A stretch of DNA of 64,000 nt, taken from positions 62,001 to 126,000 of the forward strand of contig CALRLF020000004.1 of NCBI GenBank assembly GCA_943368475.1. The letters are read 5' to 3'. Source of the DNA: UBA1930 sp943368475 (GTDB lineage Bacteria; Bacteroidota; Bacteroidia; Chitinophagales; Chitinophagaceae). A program made the translations under genes and the position numbers. The notes beneath the pieces are model-generated. The model did not search any database. It worked only from the letters and a program-made list of their open reading frames with translations, and was not told where the DNA came from. Below are positions 8,724 to 18,000 of this stretch, in pieces; position 1 is the first letter of the stretch; each line of letters starts with the position of its first letter.

Positions 8724-10873
8724 ACATTTAATTTATACTTTGTAATAATCATTTGCACATCAGTTCCATTATTACCTGTAATGGTTAACATGGCTTTCAT
8801 TTTTGCAGCAAAAGAACGAATGAGTTGATAACCCAATGATGTTGAGTTTTCATAGCTCCAATTTTGTGGCAAGCCTTTGCCGTTGTCTTTAACCCTTAAT
8901 AAAAGATTGCCTTTATCTTGCTTTAATTGCACCTGTAAATTGCCATTGGGTTGCGTTTCATCGAATGCATATTTAAGAGCATTGCTAATTAATTCGGTTA
9001 AAATTAAACCAATGGGTATTACCGTATCTACATCTAAATTCAAATGGTCGATATCGGTTTCCAGCAATACTTTCTCTGCCTGAATATTGTAAGAAGCAAA
9101 TAAAGATTGTGTTAGTTTCTCTATATAATCTTTTACATCTACACCAGTTAAGTTTTCATCGTTGTATAAATTTTGATGAATGAGAGCCATACTTTTAACC
9201 CGGTCTCTTCCTTCTTTAATAGCTGCCAATGCCTTTACGTCACTAATATTTCTGCTTTGTAGGTTCAGTAAGCTGCTCACTACCTGTAAGTTGTTTTTTA
9301 CACGATGGTGAATTTCTTTTAACAAAATTTCTTTTTCTTCTAACGACTTGCTGATGATGTTGTTTTTTACTTCGAGTTGACCATTGGTTTTTTGTTTGTT
9401 GCGATACAATAAAAAGATACTTCCAACAGCAATAGTGGCTAAAATTAATGCTAATGAATAAAACAAGATGGTTCGTTTGCTTTCTTTTATAGAAAGGGTT
9501 TTATACTGGTTTTCTTTGTTTAGTAGTGCAAGTTGTTGTTTAGATTGAGCATTTTTTGTTTCGGCTAATTGTAACGATTGTTCATGTTGTTGCAACATGA
9601 GTTTAGAAAGTTCGTTTTGTTTGTTTAGTAAATCAATATCCTGTTGTCTTTGTTTGTTTTGTGATTGTGCCAGTAGTAAAGATTGATGCTCTTGGCTAAG
9701 TTGTAAACTTTTTAATTTATTTTCTTTATCAAGTAATGCAATTTGTTGTTCTTTTTGAGTTGCTTTATACTTTGCATCAAGTTCTTCTATCAAAGCAGAT
9801 TTACTAATATTTAATAAAGAGTCACTATACACTTTAACTTGTTCGTAATACGCCAATGCCTGCTCGTAATTTTTTTGTTCTTTTTCTGCTATATACAACA
9901 AGTTGGTAATTGCTGCCAACGATTGATACTTGGTATTTCTAAAACGAAGATTTAAGCAACTTTTTAAAATAGGAACAGCTTTAGCATACGCTTTTACACC
10001 CATGTAAGACTGACCTAAACCATACTGAACTGCATTATTAATGTCTTCTATTTGCTTTACTTTAGGATTAACAGACAATTCCTCGAAAACAGGTAAGGCT
10101 TCAGCATATTTTTGCTGATAGTTAAGTCCCAAAGCAATATTAACCTGTGCGTTGAACATCATGTTCACATCTTTATTGGCGGATGCTGTTGCATATATTT
10201 TTTTAAACAATGCTGTTGCACTATCGTACTTGTTTTGCAAATTGTATAGGGTAGCAATATTAGACATTACCGATAGTGCAGCCTTATCGCCAATGCTTTC
10301 ATAAATACTCAATGCTTCTTTATAATAACTGGCTGCCGAAGTAATATTGTTACGCATTCTATACACCAATCCAATTCCATTTAGTGTGGTTGCAACCTGC
10401 TTAGGTTTACCATACTGCTTTTTTAGTGCTAGAGCTTTATGATAATAAACCAGGCTGCTATCTAAAATGCTTTGCTGATAAAATGAATACCCAAAATCGT
10501 GTTTAAGAATACCTCTTAATTCATTGTCCTTTGTTTGGAGGTTTACATCCAATGCTTTTCTAAAATACTTTGCCGAGCTGTCATAGGTTCTAAGATTACT
10601 GTAAGCTTGAGCTAATACATGATATGCATTTTCCTGTACATTTTTCTTATTCTGCTTTTCTCCTCTTTGTTTTACAATACTGGCATATTCTATAACTTCT
10701 TTTGGCTTGTTTCTTACTACCTCATTAGAGAGTTTAGTTAATGCATCAATTAATAAACTATCGGTTGTAGTTGCTAGAATGATTTGCTTGTAGCCATCTA
10801 ACTGAGCATTTTGTGCAGCAACTGGCAACACACAAAAAACAATCATTACTATAGAAATAAAATATCGTAGCAT
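8720..10873 (-). CDS. TPR-containing sensor histidine kinase (HisKA_2 type)
   Basis: 717 residues. Signal peptide at 1-20 (ends VAAQ), then a periplasmic array of tetratricopeptide repeats (about residues 50-350), a long coiled coil rich in Gln/Leu/Lys (about 365-465), one membrane segment (TILFYSLALILATIAVGSIFLLY), and a kinase core. The core has the HisKA_2 motif LLKEIHHRVKNNLQ with the phosphorylated His near residue 520, and a HATPase with ELISNALKYAF and DNGKGLP. TPRs probably sense a protein or peptide ligand outside the inner membrane. Four-nt overlap with the LuxR-type regulator. Confidence 0.92.
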   Translation of the reverse strand: MLRYFISIVMIVFCVLPVAAQNAQLDGYKQIILATTTDSLLIDALTKLSNEVVRNKPKEVIEYASIVKQRGEKQNKKNVQENAYHVLAQAYSNLRTYDSSAKYFRKALDVNLQTKDNELRGILKHDFGYSFYQQSILDSSLVYYHKALALKKQYGKPKQVATTLNGIGLVYRMRNNITSAASYYKEALSIYESIGDKAALSVMSNIATLYNLQNKYDSATALFKKIYATASANKDVNMMFNAQVNIALGLNYQQKYAEALPVFEELSVNPKVKQIEDINNAVQYGLGQSYMGVKAYAKAVPILKSCLNLRFRNTKYQSLAAITNLLYIAEKEQKNYEQALAYYEQVKVYSDSLLNISKSALIEELDAKYKATQKEQQIALLDKENKLKSLQLSQEHQSLLLAQSQNKQRQQDIDLLNKQNELSKLMLQQHEQSLQLAETKNAQSKQQLALLNKENQYKTLSIKESKRTILFYSLALILATIAVGSIFLLYRNKQKTNGQLEVKNNIISKSLEEKEILLKEIHHRVKNNLQVVSSLLNLQSRNISDVKALAAIKEGRDRVKSMALIHQNLYNDENLTGVDVKDYIEKLTQSLFASYNIQAEKVLLETDIDHLNLDVDTVIPIGLILTELISNALKYAFDETQPNGNLQVQLKQDKGNLLLRVKDNGKGLPQNWSYENSTSLGYQLIRSFAAKMKAMLTITGNNGTDVQMIITKYKLNV

Positions 10874-10999
10874 ATGGAGTACAAATTAATTCATTCCACC
10901 TAAAGCAGCAATCATTCTTTTGGGTGAGTTTGTGTTTTTTATCGGCAATTGTTATACTTAAAAAGAGTACTGTACAAATTGTTAAACTGTTTATTACAC

Positions 11000-11007
11000 T
11001 AGGTTTG
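11000..11007 (+). promoter_or_regulatory. Promoter -7 element of the AIM24-family gene
   Basis: TAGGTTTG matches TAnnTTTG exactly. A TTG at 10979-10981 lies 18 nt upstream, within the known Bacteroidota spacing. This puts the transcript start near 11014 and leaves a leader of about 45 nt before the ATG at 11058. Confidence 0.6.
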
Positions 11008-11057
11008 TAATATTTTATTCAAACACGCTACTTATTTTTATAAAAAATTACATTGTA

Positions 11058-11855
11058 ATGAGAACAAATCACGAAATAGACTACCGCATTTTTGGAGAAG
11101 AAATGCAATATGTTGAGGTTGAGCTAGACCCCAACGAAACAGCTATTGCCGAACCTGGTGCATTTATGATGATGGACGATGGCATACAAATGCAAACCCT
11201 TTTTGGCGATGGTAGCAATCAGCAAAATAATGGTTTACTGGGCAAATTATTTAGTGCAGGCAAAAGATTATTAACTGGTGAAAATTTATTTATGACTGCT
11301 TTCACCAATATTGGTCATGGTAAAAAGCAAGTGAGTTTTGCATCACCTTATCCCGGCAAAATTATTCCACTGGATTTGTATCATTTAGGCGGTAAAATTA
11401 TTTGCCAAAAAGATGCTTTTTTATGTGCTGCTAAAGGCGTAAGTGTGGGTATAGAATTTCAAAGAAAATTAGGCACAGGTTTATTTGGTGGCGAAGGGTT
11501 TATTATGCAAAAATTAGAAGGCGATGGAATGGCATTTATGCATGCTGGTGGGCATGTGCAAGAAAGAATTTTGCAAGCTGGCGAGGTATTAAAAATTGAT
11601 ACAGGTTGTATTGTTGGATTTACAGCTGGTGTTGATTATGATATTCAGTTTGTAGGTGGCATTAAAAACACCATTTTTGGCGGAGAAGGATTATTTTTTG
11701 CAAGTTTACGTGGTCCAGGAAAAGTGTGGATTCAAAGTTTACCTGTAAGCCGTTTGGCTGGCAGAATTTTGCAATATGCAACCACTAGCCGTAGAGAAGA
11801 AGGTAGTGTTTTAGGTGGAATTGGTAATTTATTAGACGGCGATGGTTGGAGATAG
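11058..11855 (+). CDS. AIM24 / TIGR00266 family protein
   Basis: 265 residues, Gly-rich and almost all beta. The pattern is that of the AIM24 family: an opening VEVELDPNETAIAEPGAFMMMDDGIQMQT, paired Gly-rich repeats (GTGLFGGEGFIMQKLEGDG and TIFGGEGLFFASLRGPGKVWIQSLP), and a C-terminal SRLAGRIL. The family is named after a yeast mitochondrial protein; bacterial members have no proven biochemical function. No signal peptide, so cytoplasmic. It has its own promoter and terminator and so appears monocistronic. Confidence 0.9.
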   Translation: MRTNHEIDYRIFGEEMQYVEVELDPNETAIAEPGAFMMMDDGIQMQTLFGDGSNQQNNGLLGKLFSAGKRLLTGENLFMTAFTNIGHGKKQVSFASPYPGKIIPLDLYHLGGKIICQKDAFLCAAKGVSVGIEFQRKLGTGLFGGEGFIMQKLEGDGMAFMHAGGHVQERILQAGEVLKIDTGCIVGFTAGVDYDIQFVGGIKNTIFGGEGLFFASLRGPGKVWIQSLPVSRLAGRILQYATTSRREEGSVLGGIGNLLDGDGWR

Positions 11856-11876
11856 TTAAAGCAACTTCAAATATTC

Positions 11877-11905
11877 AAAAGCCCTGCAATATTGCAGGGC
11901 TTTTT
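11877..11905 (+). terminator. Intrinsic terminator of the AIM24-family gene
   Basis: A 12-bp perfect stem (aaaagccctgcaat against attgcagggctttt) ends in T5. It lies 22 nt past the stop codon and separates this gene from the paa operon. Confidence 0.88.
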
Positions 11906-11979
11906 GTTTAACAAAAGTTGTTCTTCGATTAGCCAATTTTAAAAACTAACAAAAAAGAGAACTGCAAAAACATTTTACC

Positions 11980-12020
11980 CTAACATTTGTTAGTTTATTT
12001 GGTAACTATGCTTATTTTTG
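11980..12020 (+). promoter_or_regulatory. paaA promoter with a palindromic candidate operator
   Basis: ctaaca-tt-tgttag at 11980-11993 is a perfect palindrome. Its right half overlaps a TTG (11987-11989) that can serve as the -33 box; TATTTTTG at 12013-12020 matches TAnnTTTG with a 23-nt spacer. The transcript would start near 12027, 13 nt before the ATG. From memory, the TetR-type PaaR repressor box of Thermus is CNAACGNNCGTTNG; this palindrome fits it except for a symmetrical G-to-A change. A repressor seated here would block the promoter. An extra half site, actaac, is at 11945-11950. Confidence 0.6.
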
Positions 12021-12039
12021 AAAACTAAATAATGCCATT

Positions 12040-13011
12040 ATGGAGTTGAAAAACCTAGAAGAAATTTTTCAGCATAAAATAGACAACGAAATTAAAATTG
12101 AACCTAAAGACTGGATGCCAGATGCATACAGAAAAACCAATATTCGCCAAATAAGCCAACATGCACACAGTGAAGTGGTAGGCATGTTGCCTGAAGGCAA
12201 CTGGATTAGCAGGGCTCCCTCTTTAAAACGCAAAGCCATTTTGTTGGCTAAGGTTCAAGACGAAGCTGGGCATGGTTTGTATTTATACAGCTCTGCTGAA
12301 ACGTTAGGCATTAGTAGAGATGAAATGATTGATCAATTACTTACAGGCAAAGCAAAATATTCTTCCATTTTCAATTATCCAACATTAAGTTGGGCCGATA
12401 TGGGAGCTGTTGGTTGGTTGGTAGATGGAGCTGCTATTTTAAATCAGGTGATGCTTTGTAGAACAAGTTATGGTCCTTATGCAAGAGCCATGGTGCGTAT
12501 TTGCAAAGAAGAAAGTTTTCATCAACGTCAAGGTTTTGAAACTTTATTGGTTTTAAGTAAAGGAACGCCTGAACAAAAAGCCATGTGTCAAGATGCCATT
12601 AATCGTTGGTGGTGGCCAAGTTTAATGATGTTTGGTCCTACAGATACCGAAAGTACCAACAGCGATCAAAGCATGAAATGGAAAATTAAAAGAAAAAGTA
12701 ATGATGAGCTACGTCAAAACTTTGTAGATATGATTGCAGAACAAGTAAAAGTATTGGGCATGACGTTACCCGACAATCAACTAAAATGGAATGCAGAAAG
12801 AAAGCATTACGATTTTGGTCCAATCAATTGGACTGAATTTTGGAATGTAGTAAAAGGCAACGGACCATGCAATAAACAACGTTTAGATGCTCGTAAAAAA
12901 GCACATGCAGAAGGGGCTTGGGTAAGAGAAGCTGCGATGGCTTATGCTGAGAAGAAGAAGCCCCATCCCGATAGCTATCGAGACCCTAAAGGAGCTTTAG
13001 AAGCAGCGTAA
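12040..13011 (+). CDS. paaA: Phenylacetyl-CoA 1,2-epoxidase, catalytic subunit PaaA
   Basis: 323 residues, close to the family length of ~310-330. PaaA is the diiron subunit that, with PaaC (scaffold), PaaB and the PaaE reductase, epoxidises the ring of phenylacetyl-CoA. Diiron ligand signatures are visible: the ExxH in KVQDEAGHGLYLYSSAE and the later EESFHQRQGFE. The stretch ISRAPSLKRKAILLAKVQDE is highly typical of PaaA. First gene of the paa run; paaB follows after a 100-bp spacer that carries three copies of a 19-nt motif. Transcription is predicted from the promoter/operator just upstream. Confidence 0.97.
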   Translation: MELKNLEEIFQHKIDNEIKIEPKDWMPDAYRKTNIRQISQHAHSEVVGMLPEGNWISRAPSLKRKAILLAKVQDEAGHGLYLYSSAETLGISRDEMIDQLLTGKAKYSSIFNYPTLSWADMGAVGWLVDGAAILNQVMLCRTSYGPYARAMVRICKEESFHQRQGFETLLVLSKGTPEQKAMCQDAINRWWWPSLMMFGPTDTESTNSDQSMKWKIKRKSNDELRQNFVDMIAEQVKVLGMTLPDNQLKWNAERKHYDFGPINWTEFWNVVKGNGPCNKQRLDARKKAHAEGAWVREAAMAYAEKKKPHPDSYRDPKGALEAA

Positions 13012-13031
13012 TTAAATGTAAATAGTTTATA

Positions 13032-13104
13032 AGTTGATTGAGTTGATAACGTTAACAAAAAATCAACCAAATCAACTTAGTTATCATTATCAACCCTATC
13101 AACT
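13032..13104. repeat. Three copies of a 19-nt motif in the paaA-paaB spacer
   Basis: Copy 1, plus strand, 13032-13050: agttgattgagttgataac. Copies 2 and 3, minus strand, 13059-13077 and 13086-13104: agttgatttggttgatttt and agttgatagggttgataat. All share AGTTGATnnRGTTGAT. Because copies 2 and 3 oppose copy 1, the transcript can fold into a stem between paaA and paaB. Function unknown; it could tune the ratio of the two subunits or be a binding site. Confidence 0.75.
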
Positions 13105-13111
13105 ATACAAA

Positions 13112-13477
13112 ATGAATAATCTAATTAAAAAATATTACTACGGCGATTATGGAGAAATTCAAGAAGGTGGCGGTTCTAATGCTGCTTCAAGTGGATTAAG
13201 TGCCTGGCCTTTATGGGAAGTTTTCATTCGTAGTAAACAAGGCCTAGATCACAAGCATGCAGGCAGCTTACATGCTGCTGATGCACAAATGGCCATTGAA
13301 AATGCAAGAGACGTTTACACCCGTAGAATGGAGGGTGTAAGCATTTGGGTGGTTGAAAGTAAATATATAACAGCAAGTAATCCTGAAGAAGCAGGTGAAT
13401 TATACGAACCAGCAGTTGATAAAATTTATCGACACCCAACGTTTTATAATTTGCCTGACGAAGTGAATCATATGTAG
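13112..13477 (+). CDS. paaB: Phenylacetyl-CoA 1,2-epoxidase subunit PaaB
   Basis: 121 residues from the ATG at 13112. The frame is open further upstream (to 13034), but that extension is translated repeat sequence and PaaB homologs start close to the WPLWEVFIRSKQGLDHKHAG block. That block, and HAADAQMAIENARDVYTRRMEGVSIWVVES, are diagnostic of PaaB, the small non-catalytic subunit that bridges PaaA-PaaC dimers of the epoxidase. A Gly/Ser-rich N-terminal segment (residues 11-30) is longer than in E. coli. A four-helix-bundle gene follows before paaC. Confidence 0.94.
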   Translation: MNNLIKKYYYGDYGEIQEGGGSNAASSGLSAWPLWEVFIRSKQGLDHKHAGSLHAADAQMAIENARDVYTRRMEGVSIWVVESKYITASNPEEAGELYEPAVDKIYRHPTFYNLPDEVNHM

Positions 13478-13485
13478 TTGTAAAT

Positions 13486-13510
13486 GGAATTAGTAATTTG
13501 TAATTAGTAA
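13486..13510 (+). repeat. Left inverted repeat flanking the four-helix-bundle gene
   Basis: Upstream of the inserted gene, 13492-13507 reads agtaatttgtaattag; downstream, 13911-13926 reads ctaattccaaattact, which is its reverse complement at 15 of 16 positions. The arms bracket the gene almost exactly. Confidence 0.65.
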
Positions 13511-13515
13511 AAAGG

Positions 13516-13890
13516 ATGAACTACAAGGTTTATAAAGATTTAGAATGTTATATTCAAGGAAGAAATCTGAGAATGCAAATTTCTGAATTAGTTAAAACAC
13601 TTCCTGATAAAGAGAAATTTCTTTTAGCGAATCAAATTACACGTTCTGCTAGATCAATAACAGCCAATATTGCTGAAGGCTATGGCAGATATACATTTAC
13701 AGATACAAGAAACTTCTTCATTATTGCAAGGGGTTCTGTAACAGAAACTATGGAACATCTTCAAACTACTTTTGATGAAAAATATATTAATAAAGAACTA
13801 CTAAAGCAGCATGAAGATAAATGTGAACTGGTTTTTAAGTTGATAAACGGCTACATAGCTTATTTGGATAAATCGAAGCAACAAAAATAA
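13516..13890 (+). CDS. Four-helix-bundle protein (23S rRNA intervening-sequence type) inside the paa operon
   Basis: 124 residues, the usual length for the family (TIGR02436, also related to the Avd protein of diversity-generating retroelements). Diagnostic features: KVYKDLECYIQGRNLRMQI at the start, LANQITRSARSITANIAEGYGRYT in helix 2-3, and a helical C-terminus. Members form pentameric, positively charged bundles that may bind nucleic acid, but their cellular role is unresolved. It has no known part in phenylacetate metabolism. It sits between paaB and paaC, 38 bp after the first and 4 bp before the second, flanked by short inverted repeats, so it looks like a late insertion. Confidence 0.88.
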   Translation: MNYKVYKDLECYIQGRNLRMQISELVKTLPDKEKFLLANQITRSARSITANIAEGYGRYTFTDTRNFFIIARGSVTETMEHLQTTFDEKYINKELLKQHEDKCELVFKLINGYIAYLDKSKQQK

Positions 13891-13894
13891 ATAA

Positions 13895-14680
13895 ATGATG
13901 CCCCAAATTCCTAATTCCAAATTACTCATAAACTACCTCCTGCATCTTGCAGATACAACCCATATTCTTTCACAAAGAAATAGTGAGTGGTGTGGTCATG
14001 GACCAATATTAGAGCAAGACATTGCTATCACCAATATTTCATTGGATTTGTTGGGGCAGGCAAGAACATTGTACCAATATGCAGCTGAATTAATCAATGA
14101 AAATAAAGTCCCTCTTATAGATGGATTTAGGGAGGCTGCTACCGAAGATTCATTGGCATATTTAAGAGGTGAAAGAGAGTATAAGAATTTATTATTGGTA
14201 GAGCAACCCCGTGGCGATTGGGCGATAACTGTATTACGTCAGTATTTATACAGTCAGTTTCAATATTTATTGTTTGAGCAATTACAAAAAAATAATGATG
14301 CACAATTGGCTGCTATTGCTGCTAAGAGTATTAAAGAAACAGCATACCATGTTCGTTGGAGTAAAGAATGGGTAATACGTTTAGGTGATGGCACAGCAGA
14401 AAGCCATCAAAGAATGCAAAATGCCATAAACGAACTTTGGAACTATACTGGTGAAATGTTTATAGCTGCAGATTATGAAGAAGAGCTTGTTGACTTATTA
14501 TTAATTCAACAACGATGGAATGAACATATAAAAAATGTTTTTGAAGAAGCTACGCTATCAATTCCTGAAAATGTTTTTAATCAAACAGGTGGTAAAACAG
14601 GCATACATACAGAATATTTAGGCTTTATTTTAGCCGATATGCAATATTTACAAAGAAGTATTCCCAATGCTACATGGTAA
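13895..14680 (+). CDS. paaC: Phenylacetyl-CoA 1,2-epoxidase, structural subunit PaaC
   Basis: 261 residues. LLINYLLHLADTTHILSQRNSEWCGHGPILEQDIAITNISLDLLGQAR is the classic PaaC N-terminus, and the tail HTEYLGFILADMQYLQRSIPNATW is the conserved C-terminus. PaaC is a ferritin-like subunit that has lost the iron site and holds PaaA. The first ~10 residues (MMPQIPNSK) are encoded in part by the right arm of the inverted repeat around the preceding gene, so the original start may have been changed by that insertion. paaD is not next, as is usual, but 9.3 kb downstream. Confidence 0.96.
   Translation: MMPQIPNSKLLINYLLHLADTTHILSQRNSEWCGHGPILEQDIAITNISLDLLGQARTLYQYAAELINENKVPLIDGFREAATEDSLAYLRGEREYKNLLLVEQPRGDWAITVLRQYLYSQFQYLLFEQLQKNNDAQLAAIAAKSIKETAYHVRWSKEWVIRLGDGTAESHQRMQNAINELWNYTGEMFIAADYEEELVDLLLIQQRWNEHIKNVFEEATLSIPENVFNQTGGKTGIHTEYLGFILADMQYLQRSIPNATW
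13911..13926 (+). repeat. Right inverted repeat flanking the four-helix-bundle gene
   Basis: ctaattccaaattact, the inverted partner of 13492-13507 with one mismatch. It lies inside the first codons of paaC. Confidence 0.65.
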
Positions 14681-15016
14681 TAATCTTTAAACTTCTTTAT
14701 ACAAATGGATGTTCAAAAGGCATCCTTTTTTTATGAACAAAAACATGTGTATTAAAAAAATACTTAGCTTTTTAGAAATTACAACTATTTGTTCATGTTT
14801 GTTTTACAGCTAACAGGCAGGGGGATTGAAGTGGTAGCTGCCCAACGTAGGCGGGCACTACAAACGAAAAGCCCCAACTGTTGCTTGGTTTTGTACCACA
14901 GCTCACTGCCCCCAATTGTATTTATTAATAAGCCATGCATTTACATTTCACTAGTTAAAAACCGCTAATGGCTAAGTTTGTTTTATTGCATGGTTTTTTT
15001 AGTTGAAATTTAGCCA
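14681..15016 (+). other. 336-bp spacer after paaC with terminator, repeat and promoter
   Basis: No gene. It contains a weak terminator (ggatg...catcc then T7, 14707-14732), a family-1 repeat copy (14820-14911, listed separately), and TAAGTTTG at 14973-14980, a full TAnnTTTG match 36 nt before the start of the propeller kinase. No convincing -33 box goes with it. Confidence 0.6.
14820..14911 (+). repeat. Intergenic repeat family 1, copy A
   Basis: The core is tagctgcc...gggcactacaaacgaaaagcc. It aligns along ~60 bp with 24511-24575 (aggattgagctaagtagctgcc...aggcactacaagcgaaagcc...gttg). The ends of this copy form an imperfect stem: ggggattgaagtggtagc against the complement of gtaccacagctcactgcccc. 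No coding potential. Confidence 0.65.
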
Positions 15017-18000
15017 ATGAAATTTTGGTTAAAAATTTTATTGCTGTTGATATTGAGTTATGCAAAGCTGCATGCTCAATTTCCTGCGTTTAAATTTTCT
15101 ACTATTTCTGTAGATCAAGGATTGAGTAATCGTGTTGTGACTTCCATTTATCAAGACAAAACTGGTTTTATATGGGCTGGTACCAATGATGGCTTGAACA
15201 GGCTGGATGGCTATAGAATAAAAACATTTTTTTATCAGCCTAATTCAGCTTTTGGTGTTCCCAACAATGCCATTCACCAAATTATTGGTAAAGAAAAAAT
15301 GTGGGTGAGTACAGAATCGGGTATTGTATTCTTAAACGAAAAGCAATCCTTTCAAACCATTGAGGACAAGGGTGTTTTAGGCAAAATCTATAATGCAAAT
15401 TTGTTTGAAGATGAAAAACGTATTTGGATTTGTAGCAAGGATTCGTTGTATGTGTATGAAAAAAATGCCATAAAAAAATGGCCAATAAAAATGCCTGATA
15501 ATTTAGTAAACGCAAAGCAAAGAGTAGTTAACAGCTTTGTAAATATTACTAAAGATGCAGTTGATAATTATTGGGGATGGAAAGATGATTTTTTGTTTAA
15601 AATTTCTTTGGAAGAACAAAAAGTGCTTCAAGTTTTTACCATTAAAACTCATACGCATGAGGGTATTAATTTTGTAAAGCAAGATGTTAACCATAAAGAA
15701 ATTCTTTGGATTGGTACCTGGAATAATGGTTTGTTTATGTTTAATACCATTACTCAAACCTCAACACTCATAGGTTTAGACAACTTAGTAATTCATGATG
15801 TAACCAACTATACAGATTTATATGGCAACAACTGGTTGGTGGCAGCTACAGATAAAGGCTTTTCTTTAATCCATCCAAAAAGCTTTGCAACAAAAGCATA
15901 CGATATTGGTGAAACCTTGGGCTTACTGGTAGATAAACAAAACAATTTATGGATGGCCACTGCTGGTGGCATTTTATATATAGAACCACAGAAGCAATGG
16001 TTTAATACCATTCGTTTATCTGCTACCATTCCGGCGTTTAAAAATGCAACCCAGCTATTTATGCCTAATACTTTTTCTATTAAGGATGGCAAGTATTATG
16101 CTGGTATCATGTATGGGAAAGGGGTAGCAGTGTATAACCCAAATTGGCAACTGGATAAATATATACCCAACTTAATAGCCAATCATACAACCAGTTTTTA
16201 TCAAAATGTGTATAGCAGTTTTAGATATCAAAACAATGATTGGTTTTGTACAGATAGTGGCATAGTAAAATGTAGCAAAAATGGTGCAGTGCAAAAGATA
16301 GTATTGCCAGCAGCAGTTAAAAATGCAACTAGAACCAACTATTTTAAGATAAGAAAAGTGGTTGCTATAAATGATAGTTTAATGCTGGTAAAATCGCCTT
16401 TTGCTATTCATGTTTTTAATACCAAAACTGAACAGTTTGAAAAAACATTTACCCATATAAATGGCAACAATCAATCGTTACCAGAGATTTATTTTTCAGA
16501 TATTGCTTGTATAAAAAGCAACTGTTTTATTACAACTGATGATGGGTTATTGCAATTAGATTTTGCTACAGAAAAGTGGCAATGGGTAAAACAAAGCTTT
16601 GCTAATACACGTATGCAGTGTATTGCAGCACAAGACAGCCTTTTATGGATTGGCACACAAACAGGTTTAAGTTGTTTTAATGTCACTAATCAGCAGGTAA
16701 AAAATTATTATAGGAACGATGGTTTAACCAGTGATAATATTTTAAACATTTGCTCAGACAGCAAAAAAAGAATTTGGCTGGCCACCACCAATGGCTTGAC
16801 TTGTTTTGATAAAAGCAACCATCATTTTACACGTATTTATAAAGAAAATGGATTGCCTGAAAATTTATTAGAAGGCTTATTGTTTGCAGATGCAACAGGT
16901 AGAATTTATGTTGGTTCAATAGACGCTATTACATGGTTTTATGCAGATAAAGTGTTGCTTAAAAATCAAGAAATACAAGCAACCATCACTGAAGTATTTA
17001 GCAATAATCAACCAATTGATTGGATGCCAGAACAAAACGAAAAGCATATTAAAGTTGCTTATACCAATAATAATATTAGCCTTCATTTTGCATTGTTGAA
17101 TTATAACAATACTTCTCTCAATAAATATTATTACCTGTTAGAAGGTGCAGATACAACATGGCATGAAAGTCAAACAGGTTTTTTGCAATTCAGTAATTTA
17201 AAGTCTGGTAATTACAAACTGTATGTTTCATCTACTGCTCAAAAAAATACAGCAATGGATGTTTTATACATTACCATAGGTTTTCCATTTTACCAAACTT
17301 GGTGGTTTATTACATTGTTGTTAATGATAGTTGCTGCTATAATATTTTTTATTGGTAGGTTAAAAGCAAAAGCGTTAAGAGAAAAATTATTGTTGGAAAA
17401 AAATTATGCCCAGCAAATAAAAGAAGCTGAGATGCAAACACTGCGTTCTCAAATGAATCCCCATTTTATTTTCAATACATTGAATGCCATTAATAGCTTT
17501 ATTATTGAAAATAAAACAGAGCAAGCCAGTGATTATTTGGTAACGTTCTCTAAGCTGGTAAGAAATATTTTAGAAAACTCCCGACATGAAAATATTAGTT
17601 TGGACAAAGAATTAACTGCTTTGCAATTGTATTTGCAATTAGAACAAGTTCGGCTAGAAAACTCTTTTTCATATAGTATTGAAGTTGATGAAAGCATTGA
17701 TTCCATTAGTTTACGAGTGCCTCCATTAATTATTCAGCCCTTTGTAGAAAATGCTATTTGGCATGGGTTAAGAAATAAGAACACACATGGAAATGTTTGG
17801 GTTGCAATTAAGCAAGAAAATGAGCAAACCATTGTAATTACTATTGCAGATGATGGCATAGGTAGAGAAGCTGCCAGTAAGCTTAAAGCCAATCAAATAA
17901 ACCATAAATCTTATGGTATAGAAATAACCAAAACAAGAATTGCTTTATTGCATACTGCCAATAAAATTGAAATCATTGATAGAATGTTGAACAATGAAAT

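Noticed and set aside
13034..13111. N-terminal extension of PaaB
   Set aside because: The added 26 residues are translations of the repeated AGTTGAT motif; known PaaB proteins start near the ATG at 13112.
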